Below, in pieces: positions 47,601 to 61,200 of a stretch of DNA of 64,000 nt. Both the position numbers and the translations under genes were made by a program. The notes below the pieces were generated by a model. The model searched no databases. It was not told the origin of the DNA and worked only from the letters and a program-made list of their open reading frames with translations. This DNA comes from Paenibacillus tyrphae (GTDB lineage Bacteria > Bacillota > Bacilli > Paenibacillales > NBRC-103111). Numbering within the stretch: position 1 is the first letter of the stretch; the number at the start of each line of letters is the position of its first letter. The DNA is taken from the NCBI RefSeq assembly GCF_000722545.1, contig NZ_JNVM01000004.1, positions 434,001 through 498,000 of the forward strand, read 5' to 3'.

Positions 47601-49174
47601 AAATCAAGCTGGCCGGGATCTGGCAAGATGTGCTCGGCCTGGAGAAGATCGGCTTAAACGATAATTTCTTTGATCTTGGCGGCCATTCGCTGCGCGCAAC
47701 TATTCTGGCGAGCAAAATACAGAAGGAAATGAATGTGGAATTTCCGATGAGGGACGTGTTCCGCTTCTCTACGATGGGGGAAATGGCCCAGGCGATCGCC
47801 AAGATGGAAGAGAGCCTGTACGAATCTATCCCGGCGGTGGAGGAAAGGGAGTACTACCCGGTATCTTCCGCCCAGAAACGGCTTTACATTTTGCGTCAAT
47901 TGGACGGAGCGGAGCACATTTACAATATGCCCGTTGCGCTGATCATTGACGGACAGTTGGACCGCGAGCGCGTGGAGCAAGCTTTTCGCGGATTGATTGC
48001 GCGCCACGAGGCTTTGCGTACCGGCTTCGAGCTGGTGAACGGGGACCCGGTGCAGCGCGTATACCGCGAAGTGGAGTTTGTGCTGGAGAGCGGGCAAGCG
48101 GGTGAAGAGGAAGCCGGGGAAATCATTCAGCAATATGTCCGTCCGTTCGATTTGGAGCGGCCGCCCTTGCTTCGGGCAGGTCTGATTTCGCTCGGCCGGG
48201 AACGGCAAATTTTGCTGTTCGACGTGCATCACATCGTTTCCGACGGGATTTCCTTGAACATTTTATTGGACGAACTGATCCGGCTGTACCATGGGGAAGA
48301 GCTAGCACCTTTGCGGGTACAGTACAAGGATTATGCGGTATGGCAGCAATCCGATGCGCAGCGCGAACGGATGAAACGGCAAGAGGCTTATTGGACGAGC
48401 GCATTGGACGGCGAGCTTCCCATGCTGGAGCTGCCGACGGATTTTGCAAGACCGTCCGAGCGCAGCTATGAGGGAGACGAGCTTCGTTTTGTCATGGACA
48501 AGGCGAAAGCCGAAGCACTGCAGCAAATCGCCGAAGACACCGGCGCTACGTTATACATGCTGCTGCTGGCTGCTTATACGATTTTGCTGCATAAATATTC
48601 GGGGCAGGAGGACGTGATCGTCGGAACGCCGATAGCGGGCAGGACGCATGCCGATGTGGAGCCGATCGTCGGAATGTTCGTCAACTCGCTCGCGATTCGC
48701 AGTTATCCGGCGGGTGACAAGCCGTTCCTCTCCTACATCGAGGAGATTAAGGAAACGACGCTTCAGGCCTTCGAAAATCAGGATTACCCGCTGGAAGAGC
48801 TGCTCGAAAAAGTTCAAGTCGCATGGGATCAGGGACGAAATCCGTTGTTCGATACGATGTTTGTGCTGCAAAATGCGGACGACCACATCACGCATTTCGG
48901 CGAGCTGCCCGCAGAAGCTTATGCGTTTAAGCATACGATCGCCAAATTCGACCTGACCTTGGAAATTACGCTGGAAAACGGCGCGTTGAACGGTCTTTTT
49001 GAATATTGCACAAAATTGTTTAGCGAAAATATGATCGACAATTTCGCTCAAGATTTCAATGGGGTTCTTTCCCAGATTTGCGAACACCCTTATATCCTAA
49101 TCAAGGATATAGCCTTGAGCGGAAACTCGGAGCAGGAGGAGATTTCGGCCGAAGCGATCGATTTTGTATTCTAA
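44648..49174 (+). CDS. Lipopeptide synthetase subunit 1: Cstart-A(Dab)-T-C
   Basis: A 1508-residue NRPS. Starter condensation domain (about 8-440): its active motif is N138-H139-I-I-L-D143-G144, an N in place of the first His, as in lipo-initiation domains that attach the fatty acid. Adenylation domain (470-960): pocket residues read by alignment to GrsA give D-V-G-E-I-S-A-I-D-(K), the code I know for 2,4-diaminobutyrate. Thiolation domain with Ppant Ser1014 in 'LGGHSLR'. Second condensation domain (1065-1490) with HHIVSDG (His1194-His1195), followed by an acidic tail ending AIDFVF that may dock on the next subunit. The GTG start follows GGGGAGTG. 43 bases to subunit 2. Confidence 0.9.
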   Translation: MSENTNQRFPLTQAQLRIWYTEMMNPDTTLNMLSESLKIQGGPLDVDVLKQAIYHIIRQNDAFRIRIAFENNEPMQWFEQPANIVPECDYAEVDGYAEAEAWTDRFNLIPIGMFEPRLYHIVILKVNENEHWVVCKFNHIILDGISSDTMLHLVMEYYIEIAKGNVPAHRAQSTYLDYINADQEYGKSDRYQKDKEYWLDKFRTLPEVMGVKSYSAHAVSTEAKRKSVVISGDFYEKLRAFSEQSNVSLFTLFLTVLYVYLYKATGNEDISVGTILANRTSKKEKETLGMFASTIAGRISVDPDQSLLSLLHHVSKEQKSDLRHQKYPYNQLIQDLRETYPNKQEVQDLYRVSMEYLPLRYEHYDNLSVRHCPNFGGHEAGDFLVDVYDSIDDRLIDLHVSYRAQLYDDGEASRLVDQLLAIVNQMLDRPDQTLRELSLLSDKERENILTRFNPSAVDDSQEQMLHVRFEEQAAKTPEHIAVVDKDKPLTYGELNERANRLAGVLRDRGIGRESIVGILADRSTETLVGVMAVWKAGGAYVPLDPDYPQDRIQFMLEDSASTVLLTQTGLKDRVQAWLAQDAALQTVLCLDDEALYAGDPANVPNVNEPHDLAYVIYTSGTTGRPKGVMIEHRSLTNTAAAYRREYRLDESPVRLLQLASFSFDVFVGDVARTLYNGGTMVICPKEDRIDPARMYRWIRDYGITVFESTPALIVPFMEYVAENGLDMSSMKLLITSSDSCSVTDYQVLQERYGSQFRIINAYGVTEAAIDSSFYDEPLSKLPDTGNVPIGKAWLNAKFYIVDSQMNPVPVGFLGELCIGGIGVARGYLNRPELTAEKFVDSPFASGERLYRTGDLARWMEDGNVDFIGRIDYQVKIRGFRIELGEIESAMLRFEGVKQAIVVDRTDERGQKYLAGYAAAEETFKLDELQTYLKQTLPSHMVPSRLMRLERLPLTPNGKIDRKALPVPDGIVQTGAEYEAPSKPQEIKLAGIWQDVLGLEKIGLNDNFFDLGGHSLRATILASKIQKEMNVEFPMRDVFRFSTMGEMAQAIAKMEESLYESIPAVEEREYYPVSSAQKRLYILRQLDGAEHIYNMPVALIIDGQLDRERVEQAFRGLIARHEALRTGFELVNGDPVQRVYREVEFVLESGQAGEEEAGEIIQQYVRPFDLERPPLLRAGLISLGRERQILLFDVHHIVSDGISLNILLDELIRLYHGEELAPLRVQYKDYAVWQQSDAQRERMKRQEAYWTSALDGELPMLELPTDFARPSERSYEGDELRFVMDKAKAEALQQIAEDTGATLYMLLLAAYTILLHKYSGQEDVIVGTPIAGRTHADVEPIVGMFVNSLAIRSYPAGDKPFLSYIEEIKETTLQAFENQDYPLEELLEKVQVAWDQGRNPLFDTMFVLQNADDHITHFGELPAEAYAFKHTIAKFDLTLEITLENGALNGLFEYCTKLFSENMIDNFAQDFNGVLSQICEHPYILIKDIALSGNSEQEEISAEAIDFVF

Positions 49175-49217
49175 ACAAACCTAGACTGTTCATTATGGAA
49201 GGAGATATAGAGAAGCG

Positions 49218-52200
49218 ATGAAGGTGGCATTCGAGAGGGAAACCGCGTTTTGGAACAAGATATTCGAAGGTGAAGAGAACACGCCTACGGCACTTCCTTA
49301 CAACAAGGCTCCGAATCAAGCTCCTGCCCAAGCCCGGACGATGTCCGTCGCATTGTCGGACGGGGTCTCCGAGCGGATTGTTCAAATGAGCAAAGGTGCG
49401 CCTTTGCCAGCCTATATGATTTTGCTCTCGGGAGTCCAAAGCTTACTATACAAATATACGAATAGCAGCTCGATTTTGGTGGGCATGCCTGTTGTCACTA
49501 AGCCGAATGAGACCCGGCGTCCCGTCAACCAATTGGTTATTCTCAGGGAAGAGGTTCGCGATGACAGCACCTTTAAAGCTTTGCTTGGCGAAGCGAAAAC
49601 CTCGGTTACGGCAGCCATCAACCATCAGAACGTTCCGTTCCGCTTGATGACGGAACGTCTGGAGTTGCAATATGCGGACGGCGTGCCTGTCGTTAACACG
49701 CTGGTTGCGTTGAAGCAGCTTCATATTACCGATTATCGGCAAAGCGCGATCTCGGATGTTTTATTCGAATTCGAATTGGACAAGGATGCGGTCCGCCTCC
49801 ATTTAACATATAACGGGAATCTATATACCGAATCGTTCATCGCGCAGATGGTCGATCACTTAAACCGGTTGTTTTCTGTCGTTTTGTTCCAGCCGGATCT
49901 TGCTCTGGGGCAGGCGGATTTGTTGTCGGAGGCCGAGAAGCATCAACTGCTGGACACATTCAACCAAACCGGCACGGGCTATCCCCGGGACACAACGATC
50001 CACCGGTTGTTCGAGGAGCAGGCGGAGCGCCGCCCGGACGCGGTGGCGGTTGCCTTTGAAGACCGGCAGCTGACATACGGCGAGCTGAACGAGCGGGCCA
50101 ACCGCCTGGCAAGAACGCTGCGGAACGCAGGCGTGCAGGCGGATCAACTGGTAGGCTTGATGGTGGAACGTTCGCTCGAAATGGTCGTTGGGATGATCGC
50201 GATCCTGAAAGCGGGAGGTGCCTATGTGCCGATCGATCCGGATTATCCGGAGGATCGCATCCGGTACATGCTGGAGGATTCGGGCGTGAAGCTGCTGCTC
50301 GCCCAGGGGCATTTGTTGGACCGTGCGCCGTTTGCGGACAAGCTCGTGAATTTGAACGACGAGGGAGCTTACCACGAGGACGGTTCCAATCTGGAGCCTG
50401 TCAACGGTCCGGAGCATTTGACCTACGTGATCTACACGTCGGGAACGACGGGCAAGCCGAAAGGCGTTATGGTCGAGCACCGGAACGTCGTGCGTCTGGT
50501 TAAAAATACGAATTACGTCGAGCTGAACGAACAGACGCATATTTTGCAGACGGGCGCGGTTGTATTCGACGCTTCGACCTTCGAAATCTGGGGCGCGCTG
50601 CTGAACGGCGGAAGACTGTACGTGGTACGCAACGAAACGATTCTGGACGCTGCGAGCTTGAAAAACGCGATTCAGCAGTACGGCATCAACACGATGTGGC
50701 TGACGGCACCGCTGTATAACCAGCTTTCGCAGCAGGACAGCGGAATGTTCGCGGGACTGAAAACCTTGATCGTCGGTGGCGACGTGCTCTCCGTACCGCA
50801 TATCAACCGGGTGCTGCGCGAGCATGTGGGACTCAGCATCGTCAACGGATACGGGCCGACGGAAAATACGACGTTCTCCACGACGCATACGATTATCGGC
50901 GAGCAGAAGGAAGCGGTGCCGATCGGCAAACCGATCAGCAACTCTACGGCGTACATCGTGGACAGCAAGCTGAACCTGCTGCCTGTCGGGGTATGGGGCG
51001 AGCTGATCGTCGGTGGTGACGGTGTCGCACGCGGTTACTTGAACCGACCGGAGCTGACGGCGGAGAAGTTTGTGGAAATTTCCATCCGCACCGGCGAGCG
51101 TTGCTACCGGACGGGAGACCTGGCAAGATGGCTGCCGGACGGAACGCTGGAATACAAAGGCCGGATCGACGAGCAGGTGAAAATCCGGGGCTACCGGATC
51201 GAGCTTGGCGAGATCGAAGAGCAGCTGTTGAAAGTCGCGAGCGTGAAAGAAGCGACGGTCATCGCGCGTGAAGACGAAAGCGGACAGAAACAGCTGTGCG
51301 CCTACTTCGTAGCAGAGCGGGAGCTGACGGTCAGCGAGCTGAGAGCGGCATTATCGCAGGAGCTGCCGAACTATATGATCCCGTCGCACTTCGTGCCGTT
51401 GGAGCGGATGCCGCTGACGCCGAACGGGAAGATCGACCGCAGAGCGCTGCCTGCTCCAGAGGAAAGCATGGAAACCGGCGTGGAGTTCGTGGAGCCACGG
51501 ACAGAGCTGGAAGCCGGAATCGTTAAAATATGGAAAGAAATTCTTAAAATAGAAAAAATAAGTGTCAAAGACAGCTTTTTTGAGCTTGGCGGCCATTCGC
51601 TGCGCGCGACAACCATGGTCAGCCGGCTTCACAAAGAGTTGAACATCAGCCTGCCGCTGCGAGACGTATTCCGGTATCCTACGGTGGAAAAGCTGGCCGA
51701 AGCCATCAGTGGAATGGGCGAGCAGGTGTACAGCTCGATTCCTGCTGCGGAAGAGCGGGAGTATTATCCGCTATCGTCCGCGCAAAAGCGGCTCTACATT
51801 TTGCATCAACTGGAAGGGGCCGAGCAAAGCTACAACTTGCCGGGCGTGACGCTGCTAGAAGGAGCGCTCGACCGCAACCGGATCGAAGAAGCGTTCCGGG
51901 CGCTGATCGCACGTCATGAGACGCTGCGCACCGGCTTTGAGATGGTAGGCGGGGAGCCGATGCAGCGGATCTACCCCGAAGTGGAGTTTGCGGTAGAGCA
52001 CATCCAGGCGAACGAGGAAGAGGCCGACGCAGCGGTGAAGCAATTTATCCGCGCCTTCGATTTGACGAAGCCGCCGCTCTTGCGGGTTGGTTTGATCGAG
52101 CTTGCGCTTGAACGGCATCTCTTGATGTTCGATACGCACCATATCGTCTCAGACGGGATTTCCATGGACGTTCTGGTGGAGGAGTTTGCCCGTCTGTACG

Positions 52201-55200
52201 GCGGAGAGGATCTGCCGGCGCTGCGCATCCAGTACAAGGATTATGCCGTATGGCAGCAGTCCGAGGCGCAAAAAGAGCAATTGAAGCGCCAGGAAGCCTA
52301 CTGGCTCGAGGTGTTCCGCGGGGAGCTGCCGGTGCTCGAAATGCCGACGGACTATGCCCGCCCTGCCGTGCAGAGCTACGCGGGGAATGCCCTCCGCTTC
52401 GAGATCGACGCGCAGAAACGGGAAGGCTTGCAGCGGATCGCTGCAGACAACGGCGCGACGCTGTACATGGTGCTGCTTGCGGCTTACACGATCCTGCTGC
52501 AAAAGTATACCGGCCAGGAGGACGTCGTCGTCGGTACGCCGATTGCGGGAAGAACACACGGCGATTTGCAGCCGCTGATCGGGATGTTCGTCAATACGCT
52601 GGCGATCCGCAATTATCCGGCGGCGGACAAAACGTTCCTCTCGTATTTGGAGGAAGTGAAGGAAACGACCCTTGGTGCGTTCGAGCGCCAGGATTATCCG
52701 TTCGAAGAGCTGGTGGACAAGCTGAAGCTGGCTCGCGACTTGAGCCGGAACCCGATCTTTGACACGATGTTTACTCTGCAAAATACGGAAAACAAAGAAT
52801 TCCACTTGCCGGGCTTGCAGCTGACGCCGTACCCGGTTGAAGAACATACGTCGAAATTCGACCTGAGCTTGGACATCATGGAAAGCGGCGACGGCTTCTT
52901 ATGCGGGATCGAATACGCAACGGCGTTGTACAAGCGAGAAACGATCGAGCGGATGGCGAAGCATTTCGAGCAATTGCTGACGGCCATCGTAAACGATCCT
53001 GCGGCAAAAGTTGCGTCGCTAGGCATGCTGACGGCGGAAGAGAAGGCGCAGATCGTGCACGTGTTCAACCCAGCCGCGCCGGATGCGCCGGAGAACGAAG
53101 CGTTCCACGCCCTGTTCGAGAAGCAGGCGGAGCGCACGCCGGAAGCCACCGCGGTTGTTTACGAAAACGACCGGCTGACATACCGGGAGCTGAACGAACG
53201 GGCGAACCGTCTGGCGCGCACGTTGCGGGCTCAAAGCGTGCAGCCGAACCAACTGGTAGGCATTTTGGCCGACCGTTCGGCGGATCTGCTCGTCGGGGCG
53301 CTGGCGGTATGGAAAGCGGGCGGCGCCTATGTGCCGCTGGACCCGGATTATCCGTCCGACCGCATCCAGTTCATGCTGGAGGACAGCGCAGCCTCGGTGC
53401 TGCTGACGCAAACGCACCTGCAGGAGCGCGCGCAGCAATGGGGGCAGACGCTGCAAGCGGTGCTTTGCCTGGACGACGAGGCGGCGTATGCTGAAGACGC
53501 GTCGAACGTGGCAAACGTGAACGAGCCGCACGATCTGGCTTATGTGATCTATACGTCGGGTACGACGGGACGTCCGAAAGGCGTCATGATCGAGCACCGC
53601 AGCCTGGTCAATACGGCGGCAGGATACCGCCGGGAGTATCGTCTGGATCAATTCCCAGTCCGACTGCTGCAGTTGGCGAGCTTCTCGTTTGACGTGTTCG
53701 TCGGAGACATCGCGCGGACGCTGTACAACGGCGGCACGATGGTCATCTGCCCGAAAGACGACCGGATCGATCCGGCCCGTCTGCACTACTGGATCAGCGA
53801 AGAGAAGATTACGATCTTCGAATCGACGCCGGCACTTATCATCCCGTTCATGGACTATGTGGCGGAGCATGGACTCGATATGAGCTCGATGGAGCTGTTG
53901 ATCACAAGCTCGGATAGCTGCAGCGTGACGGACTACCGGGTGCTGCAAGAGCGCTTCGGCGGGCAGTTTAGAATCATCAACGCATACGGGGTAACGGAAG
54001 CGGCGATCGATTCGAGCTTGTACGACGAGCCGCTAGTCAAGCTGCCGGAGTCAGGGAACGTGCCGATCGGGAAAGCGGCGCTGAACGCCAAGTTCTACAT
54101 CGTTGACGCACACTTGAATCCAGTGCCGGTTGGGGTGCTGGGCGAGCTGTGCATCGGCGGTATCGGGGTGGCGCGAGGTTACTTGAACCGTCCGGAGCTG
54201 ACGGAAGAGAAATTCGTAGACAGCCCGTTTGTGGAAGGCGAGCGTTTGTACCGGACGGGCGATTTGGCGCGGTGGATGCCGGACGGCAACGTAGACTTTA
54301 TCGGCCGGATCGACAACCAGGCGAAAATCCGGGGATACCGGATCGAGACGGGCGAGATCGAGACACAGCTGCTGAAAGCGGAAGGCGTACGGGAAGCGGT
54401 TGTCGTCGTGCGGGAGGACGCGAAAGGCCAGAAGGTGCTGTGCGCATACTTCACGGCGGAGAGCGAACTGAAGCTGAGCGAATTGCGAACCAGCCTGTCG
54501 CAAGAGCTGCCGGGCTACATGATCCCGTCGTACTTCATGCAGTTGGAGCAGCTGCCGCTGACGGCGAACGGGAAGATCGACCGCAAAGCGCTGCCGGCAC
54601 CGGATGCGAGCATGCAGACGGGGATGGAATACGTCGCGCCGCGGACGCCGCAGGAAGCGAAGCTGGCAAGCATCTGGCAAGAGGTGCTCGGGCTGGAAAA
54701 GGTGGGCGTGAAGGACAACTTCTTCGAGCTTGGCGGCCATTCGCTGCGCGCGACGATGCTGGTCGGCAAGGTGCATAAGGAGATGAACGTGGAGCTTCCG
54801 CTGCGGGACGTGTTCCGCTGCTCGACGGTGGAAGAGATGGCCCAAGCGATTGCCCGGATGGAAGAGCAGGCATACGTCTCGATCCCGACAGTCGAGGAGA
54901 GGGAGTACTATCCGGTATCTTCTGCGCAGAAGCGTCTCTACATCCTGCACCAATTGGAAGGAGCGGAGCAAAGCTACAATATGACCGGCGAGCTGGTGCT
55001 CGAAGGGACGCTGGACCGCGGTCGGCTGGAGGAAGCGTTCCGTCAGCTGATTGCGCGGCACGAGACGCTGCGCACAGGCTTCGAGCTGGTGAACGGCGAG
55101 CCGGTGCAGCGGGTGTACAAGGAAGTGAACTTCGCCGTCGAGCATTATCGGGCGAGCGAGGAAGAAGCTGGGGACATCGTACGCGGATTCGTGCGCACGT

Positions 55201-58200
55201 TTGACTTGGCGAAGCCGCCGCTGCTGCGCGTAGGCTTGGTCGAGCTGGCGGAGGACCGGCACATTTTGCTGCTGGATATGCACCATATCGTCTCCGACGG
55301 CATGTCGACGGATGTGCTGACGGAAGAGTTCGGCCGCTTGTACAACGGAGAAAGCTTGCCGCCGCTGCGTATTCAGTACAAGGATTATGCGGTATGGCAG
55401 CAATCCGAGGAGCAGTTGGAGCAGGTGAAACGGCAGGAGGCCTATTGGCTGGACATGTTCCGGGGCGAATTGCCGGTGCTTGAGATGCCGACGGATTATC
55501 CTCGCCCTGCGGTGCGGAAGTTCGAAGGAAGCACGCTGTCTTTCCGCCTGGACGCCGGGCTGAACGAAGCCTTGAAGCGGGTTGCGGCAGAAAGCGGAGC
55601 GACGCTGTACATGGTATTGCTGGCTGCGTACAACGTTATGCTGCAAAAATATACGGGTCAGGAAGACATCGTTATCGGTACGCCGATTGCGGGAAGAACG
55701 CATGGCGATTTGCAGCCGCTCATCGGGATGTTTGTCAACACGCTGGCGATCCGCAATTATCCGGCTGGCGGGAAGACGTTCCGTTCGTTCCTGGAGGAAG
55801 TGAAGGAAACGACCCTGGGAGCCTACGAGCACCAGAGCTACCCGTTTGAGGAGCTGGTGGAGAAGCTGCAGGTGCCTCGCGACTTGAGCCGCAACCCGAT
55901 TTTTGACGCGATGTTCGTGCTGCAAAATACGGAAAACGAGGAGCTCCAGCTTGACGGGCTTAAGTTGGCTCCGTATCCGAGCGGCAATACGATCGCGAGA
56001 TTCGATCTGACGCTGGATGTGACGGAAACCGGCAGCGGGCTGGAATGCAACCTCGAATACGCGACCTCCTTGTATGCACGGGAAACGATCGAACGCATGG
56101 CGAAGCATTTGGAGCAATTGCTCACTGCGATCGCGGAGGCTGCGGAAGCGCCGCTTGCCGGGTTGGAGATGTTGACGGTGGCGGAGCAGACACAGCTTCA
56201 TCACGTGTTCAACGCTACGTCGGCAGATTATGAAGCGGACAAAACGATCCACCAATTGTTCGAGGAACAGGCGGAACGCACTCCGGATCATCCGGCCGTC
56301 GTCTTCGAAGGCCAACAGCTGACGTATCGGGAATTGAACGAACGGGCGAACCGGTTGGCACGCACCTTGCAGGCGCTCGGTGTGCAGACGGACCAGCCTG
56401 TCGGACTTATGCTTGAGCGCTCTTTGGAAATGGTCGTCGGCATGTTTGCCGTCCTGAAAGCCGGGGGTGCCTACGTGCCGATCGATCCGGAATATCCGGA
56501 AGACCGCATAAGCTACATGCTGGAAGATTCGGGCGCGCAAGTGTTGTTGGTCCAGCGTCGTTTGCAGGAGCGCGTTTCGTTTGCCGGGACCGTCGTCACG
56601 GTAGATGACGAGCAAGCATACGCCGAGGACGGCTCGAACCTAGAGTCCGCTGCGGGTCCGAACGATTTGGCGTATATCATTTATACGTCGGGGACAACCG
56701 GCAAGCCGAAAGGGGTAATGCTCGAGCATCACGGGCTGTGCAGCCTGAAGCAAATGTTCGCGAACACCTTGCAAATGACCGGACAGGACCGGGTCGTTCA
56801 ATTCGCCAGCCTGTCGTTTGACGCATCGTGCTGGGAAGTATTCCAAACTCTATTCTTCGGTGCGACCTTGTACATCCCGACGAAGGAAACGATTCTGGAT
56901 TACCAATGGTTCGAGCGGTATATGAGCGATAACGCCATTACGACCGCTACGCTGCCGCCGACCTATGCGGTCTACTTGAACCCGGACCATATGCCGGGCT
57001 TCAAAAAGCTGATCTCGGCAGGCTCCGCTTCATCCTTGGAGCTCCTTCAGCAATGGAAAGACAAAGTGAAATATTTCAACGCTTACGGTCCGACGGAAGA
57101 TTCGATCTGCACGACCATTTGGACGCCTTCGACCGAAGACATCAGCCAATTGAAGTCGGTGCCAATCGGAGGTCCCGTCGTCAATCATCGGATTTATATT
57201 GTCGATGCACATCATCAACCGGTACCCGTCGGCGTGGCTGGCGAGTTGTGCATCGCAGGCGTAGGCCTGGCGCGGGGCTATTTGAACCGTCCCGACCTGA
57301 CAGCGGAGAAATTCGTGGACAATCCGTTCGAGCGGGGCGAGCGGATGTACCGGACGGGCGATTTGGCCAAGTGGCTGCCGGACGGAACGATCGAGTATCT
57401 GGGCCGGATCGACCATCAGGTTAAAATCCGCGGCTACCGGATTGAGCTCGGCGAGATCGAAGAGCAGCTGCTGAAGCTTGCGTCCGTTCAGGAGGCGATT
57501 GTCATCGCACACGACGACGCAAGCGGACAAAAGCAGCTTTGCGCCTACTTCGTGGCCGACCGGACGATGACGGTGGGCGAGCTGAGAGGGGAGCTGTCCG
57601 GCGAGCTGCCGGGGTACATGATCCCGTCACACTTCGTGCAGCTGGAGCGGATGCCGCTGACACCGAACGGGAAGATCGACCGCAAGGCGCTGCCCGCTCC
57701 GCAAGGTAACGCTTCGGCGGGAGCCGACTACGTTGCGCCCCGGAGCGAGGAGGAGAAAGTTCTCGCCTCCGTATGGCAGGCCGTGCTGGGCGCGGAACGC
57801 GTCGGAGCGACGGATCATTTCTTCGAGCTAGGCGGAGATTCGATCAAATCGATTCAAGTTTCGTCCCGCCTGCATCAGGCCGGGTACAAGCTGGAAATCC
57901 GCGACTTGTTCAAATATCCGACCGTCGCGCAGCTGAGCAAGCATATCCGTCCGGTGGCGCGGATGGCCGACCAAGGCGAGGTAAGCGGCGACGTCGCGCT
58001 GACGCCGATCCAGCACTGGTTCTTCGAGCAGCAGTTTGCCGAGCCGCATCATTTTAACCAATCGGTCATGCTGCACCGCAAGGACGGCTTCGACGAAGCG
58101 GCGATTCGCAAGGTGCTGCAGAAGCTTGTGGAGCATCATGATGCGCTGCGCATCGTATTCCGCATGTCCGGGAACGGCTACACCGCATGGAACCGGGCTG

Positions 58201-61200
58201 TCGGGGAAGGCGAGCTTTACGGTCTGGAAGTGGTGAACCTCAAAGGAATCGAGGAGTCCACGCAAGCGATCGAAGCCAAAGCGAACGAAATTCAGAGCAG
58301 CATCGATCTGGAAGCAGGACCGCTTGTCAAAGCGGGGCTGTTCCAATGCGCAGATGGCGACCATCTGCTGATCGTCATTCACCATGGCGTGGTCGACGGC
58401 GTATCGTGGCGCATTTTGCTGGAGGATCTCGCGATTGGCTACGAGCAGGCTGTCAAAGGAGAAGAGCTTCGTTTTCCGGCGAAAACGGATGCGTACCGCA
58501 CCTGGTCCGAGCAGCTTGAGACGTATGCGCAAAGTCCGGTTATAGAGCGCGAGTTGGCCTATTGGCAGCGCATCGCGCAAACGGAGGTGCATCCGCTGCC
58601 TAAGGACGAGCAAGTGGACGTTTCCTTGCAGCAGGATAGCGAATCCATCTCGGTACAGTGGACCCGCGAGGAAACGGAGCAGCTGTTGAAGGGCGTCCAT
58701 CGCGCGTACAACACCGAAATGAACGATATTTTGCTGGCGGCGCTGGGGATGGCCGTACAGAAGTGGAGCGGCCTCGACCGTGTGCTGGTGAATCTGGAAG
58801 GCCACGGCCGGGAATCCATCATGACGGATATCGACATTACACGCACCGTTGGCTGGTTCACGAGCAAATATCCAGTTGTGCTTGAGCTGGAGCAAGGCAA
58901 AGACTTGTCCTACTTGCTCAAGAAAACGAAAGAAGACCTGCGTCAAATCCCGAATAAAGGGATCGGTTACGGCGTATGCCGGTACTTGTCCGCAGCTAAA
59001 GACGACATCGCGTGGGGCGGGGAGCCGGAAGTCAGCTTCAACTATCTCGGACAATTCGATCAGGATTTGCAAAACAGCGACATTGGAGTTTCGGCGCATA
59101 CGGGCGGCAAGCAGTCAAGCGACCGGCAAAAACGACTCTTCGCGCTGGACATCAACGGCATGATTGCAGACGGAACGCTGTCGCTCGAGCTGAGCTACAA
59201 CGGCAAGGAATATCGCCAAGAGACGATAGAGCGTCTGGCTGCTTCGCTTCTGGAAAGCCTGCGCGACATCATCGCACACTGCGTTTCGAAAGAGCGGGTG
59301 GAATTGACGCCGAGCGACGTTCAGTTCAAAGGCCTGAGCGTGGAGGAGCTTGAGCAGCTTTCCGGTCAAACGCGGCAGCTCGGGGACATCGAGAACGTCT
59401 ATGCGCTCACGCCGATGCAAAAAGGGATGTGGTTCCACAATACCTTGAACCAGCATGGCGGCGCGTATATCGAGCAAACGCTGTTTAACGTTCAAGGCGC
59501 GCTGAATATCGAGCTGTTCACCCAAAGCTGGAACGAACTGGCGGCACGGCATGCCGTGCTGCGCACCAACTTCTACAGCGGCTGGAGAGGGGAACCGCTG
59601 CAGATTGTTTACCGCTACAAGCCGGTTGAATTTGCTTACGAAGACTTGCGCCATCTGCCGGAAGCCGAATGGAGCGCATATCTCGATCAACTGGTGAACG
59701 AGGACAAGACCCGGGGCTTCGATCTGGAGCAGGATGCGCTGATGCGGGTTAAAGTCGTCCGCACGCAGGAAGAAAGCTTCCATGTGCTCTGGAGCTTCCA
59801 TCATATCCTGATGGACGGCTGGTGCTTGCCTTTAATTGCCAAAGAGCTGTTCGACACGTACGAGGCTTATCTGCGCAATGATCTGTCCGAACGGCCGGCT
59901 GCCCCGTCTTACAGCCACTATATCGAATGGCTGGAGAAGCAGGACGTGGAAGCGGCGGCCCGCTATTGGTCCGGGTACTTGGCAGGGTACGACAGCCAGA
60001 CGACGCTGCCTCAGGGCAAATTGCACAAAAAGGACGGAGAGTACGCAGGAGCCAATGTTTTCCGACCGCTGGGCAAGAGCTTGACCGAACGGATGAGTCA
60101 GATCGCCAAGCAGCATCAGGTGACCGTAAATACCGTGATGCAGGCGGCTTGGGGTATTATTTTGAAGAAGTATAACGGAACCGACGATGCGGTATTCGGC
60201 AGCGTCGTTTCGGGAAGATCGGCGGAAATTCCGGGGATCGAAGAGATGATCGGGCTGTTCATTAACACGATTCCGGTCCGCGTCTCTTGTGAGGCGGAGC
60301 AGAGCTTTGCCGACGTGATGAAGAGCGTGCAGGAATCGGCTTTGGAGTCGGGACGCTACGATTACTATCCGCTGTACGAAATTCAGGCGCAGAGCACCCA
60401 AAAGCAGGATCTGATCAGCCATATTATGGCTTTCGAGAACTTCCCGATGGATGAGCAGATCGAGCAGGCGGGCGGCGATGAGGACGGAAAGCTTACGATT
60501 ACGGATGTCGACATCGCGGAACAAACGAACTACGACTTTACTCTCGTTATCATGCCGGGAGAAGAGCTCGTCGTCCGCTTCGATTATAATGCGTCTGTGT
60601 ATGAACAGTCTGCCATGGAGCGGCTGATGGGACATCTCGTCCACGTGCTCGAGCAGGTCACAGTGAACCCACAAGCTCCTGTAAGCGCTCTGGAACTGGC
60701 GACCGAGGCGGAAAAAGCGGAAATTATCCACGTATTCAACAATACGGCGGCGGAATATGAACGGGAACAGACGATTCACGGGCTGTTCGAAGAGCAGGCC
60801 CTGCGCCATCCCGATGCGGTGGCGGTTGTATTCGAGAAGGCGCAGCTTACGTACGGGGAGCTGAACGAGCGGGCGAACCGTCTGGCGCGAACGCTGCGCG
60901 ATGCCGGAGTCCGCCCGGATCAACTGGTCGGCCTTATGGTCGAGCGCTCGCTGGAGATGGTCGTCGGCATGATGGCGATTATGAAAGCCGGCGGGGCCTA
61001 TATCCCGATCGATCCGGAATATCCGGAGGACCGTATCCGGTACATGCTGGAAGATTCAGGTGCGCAAGTGCTACTGACACAGCGTCATTTGCGGGAACGC
61101 GTATCGTTTGCCGGGACGTTTGTGGCGGTGGACGACGAGCAGGCCTATCATGCGGACGGCTCGAATCTGGAGCCGGTCGTCGGACCGAATCATCTGGCAT

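Noticed and set aside
54051..56615. 854-codon open frame on the minus strand inside the second NRPS gene, and similar long antisense frames (e.g. 49860-50888, 57828-59099, 59832-60923)
   Set aside because: They run opposite a clear NRPS reading frame, lack ribosome sites and known domains, and arise from GC-rich third positions in the sense gene.
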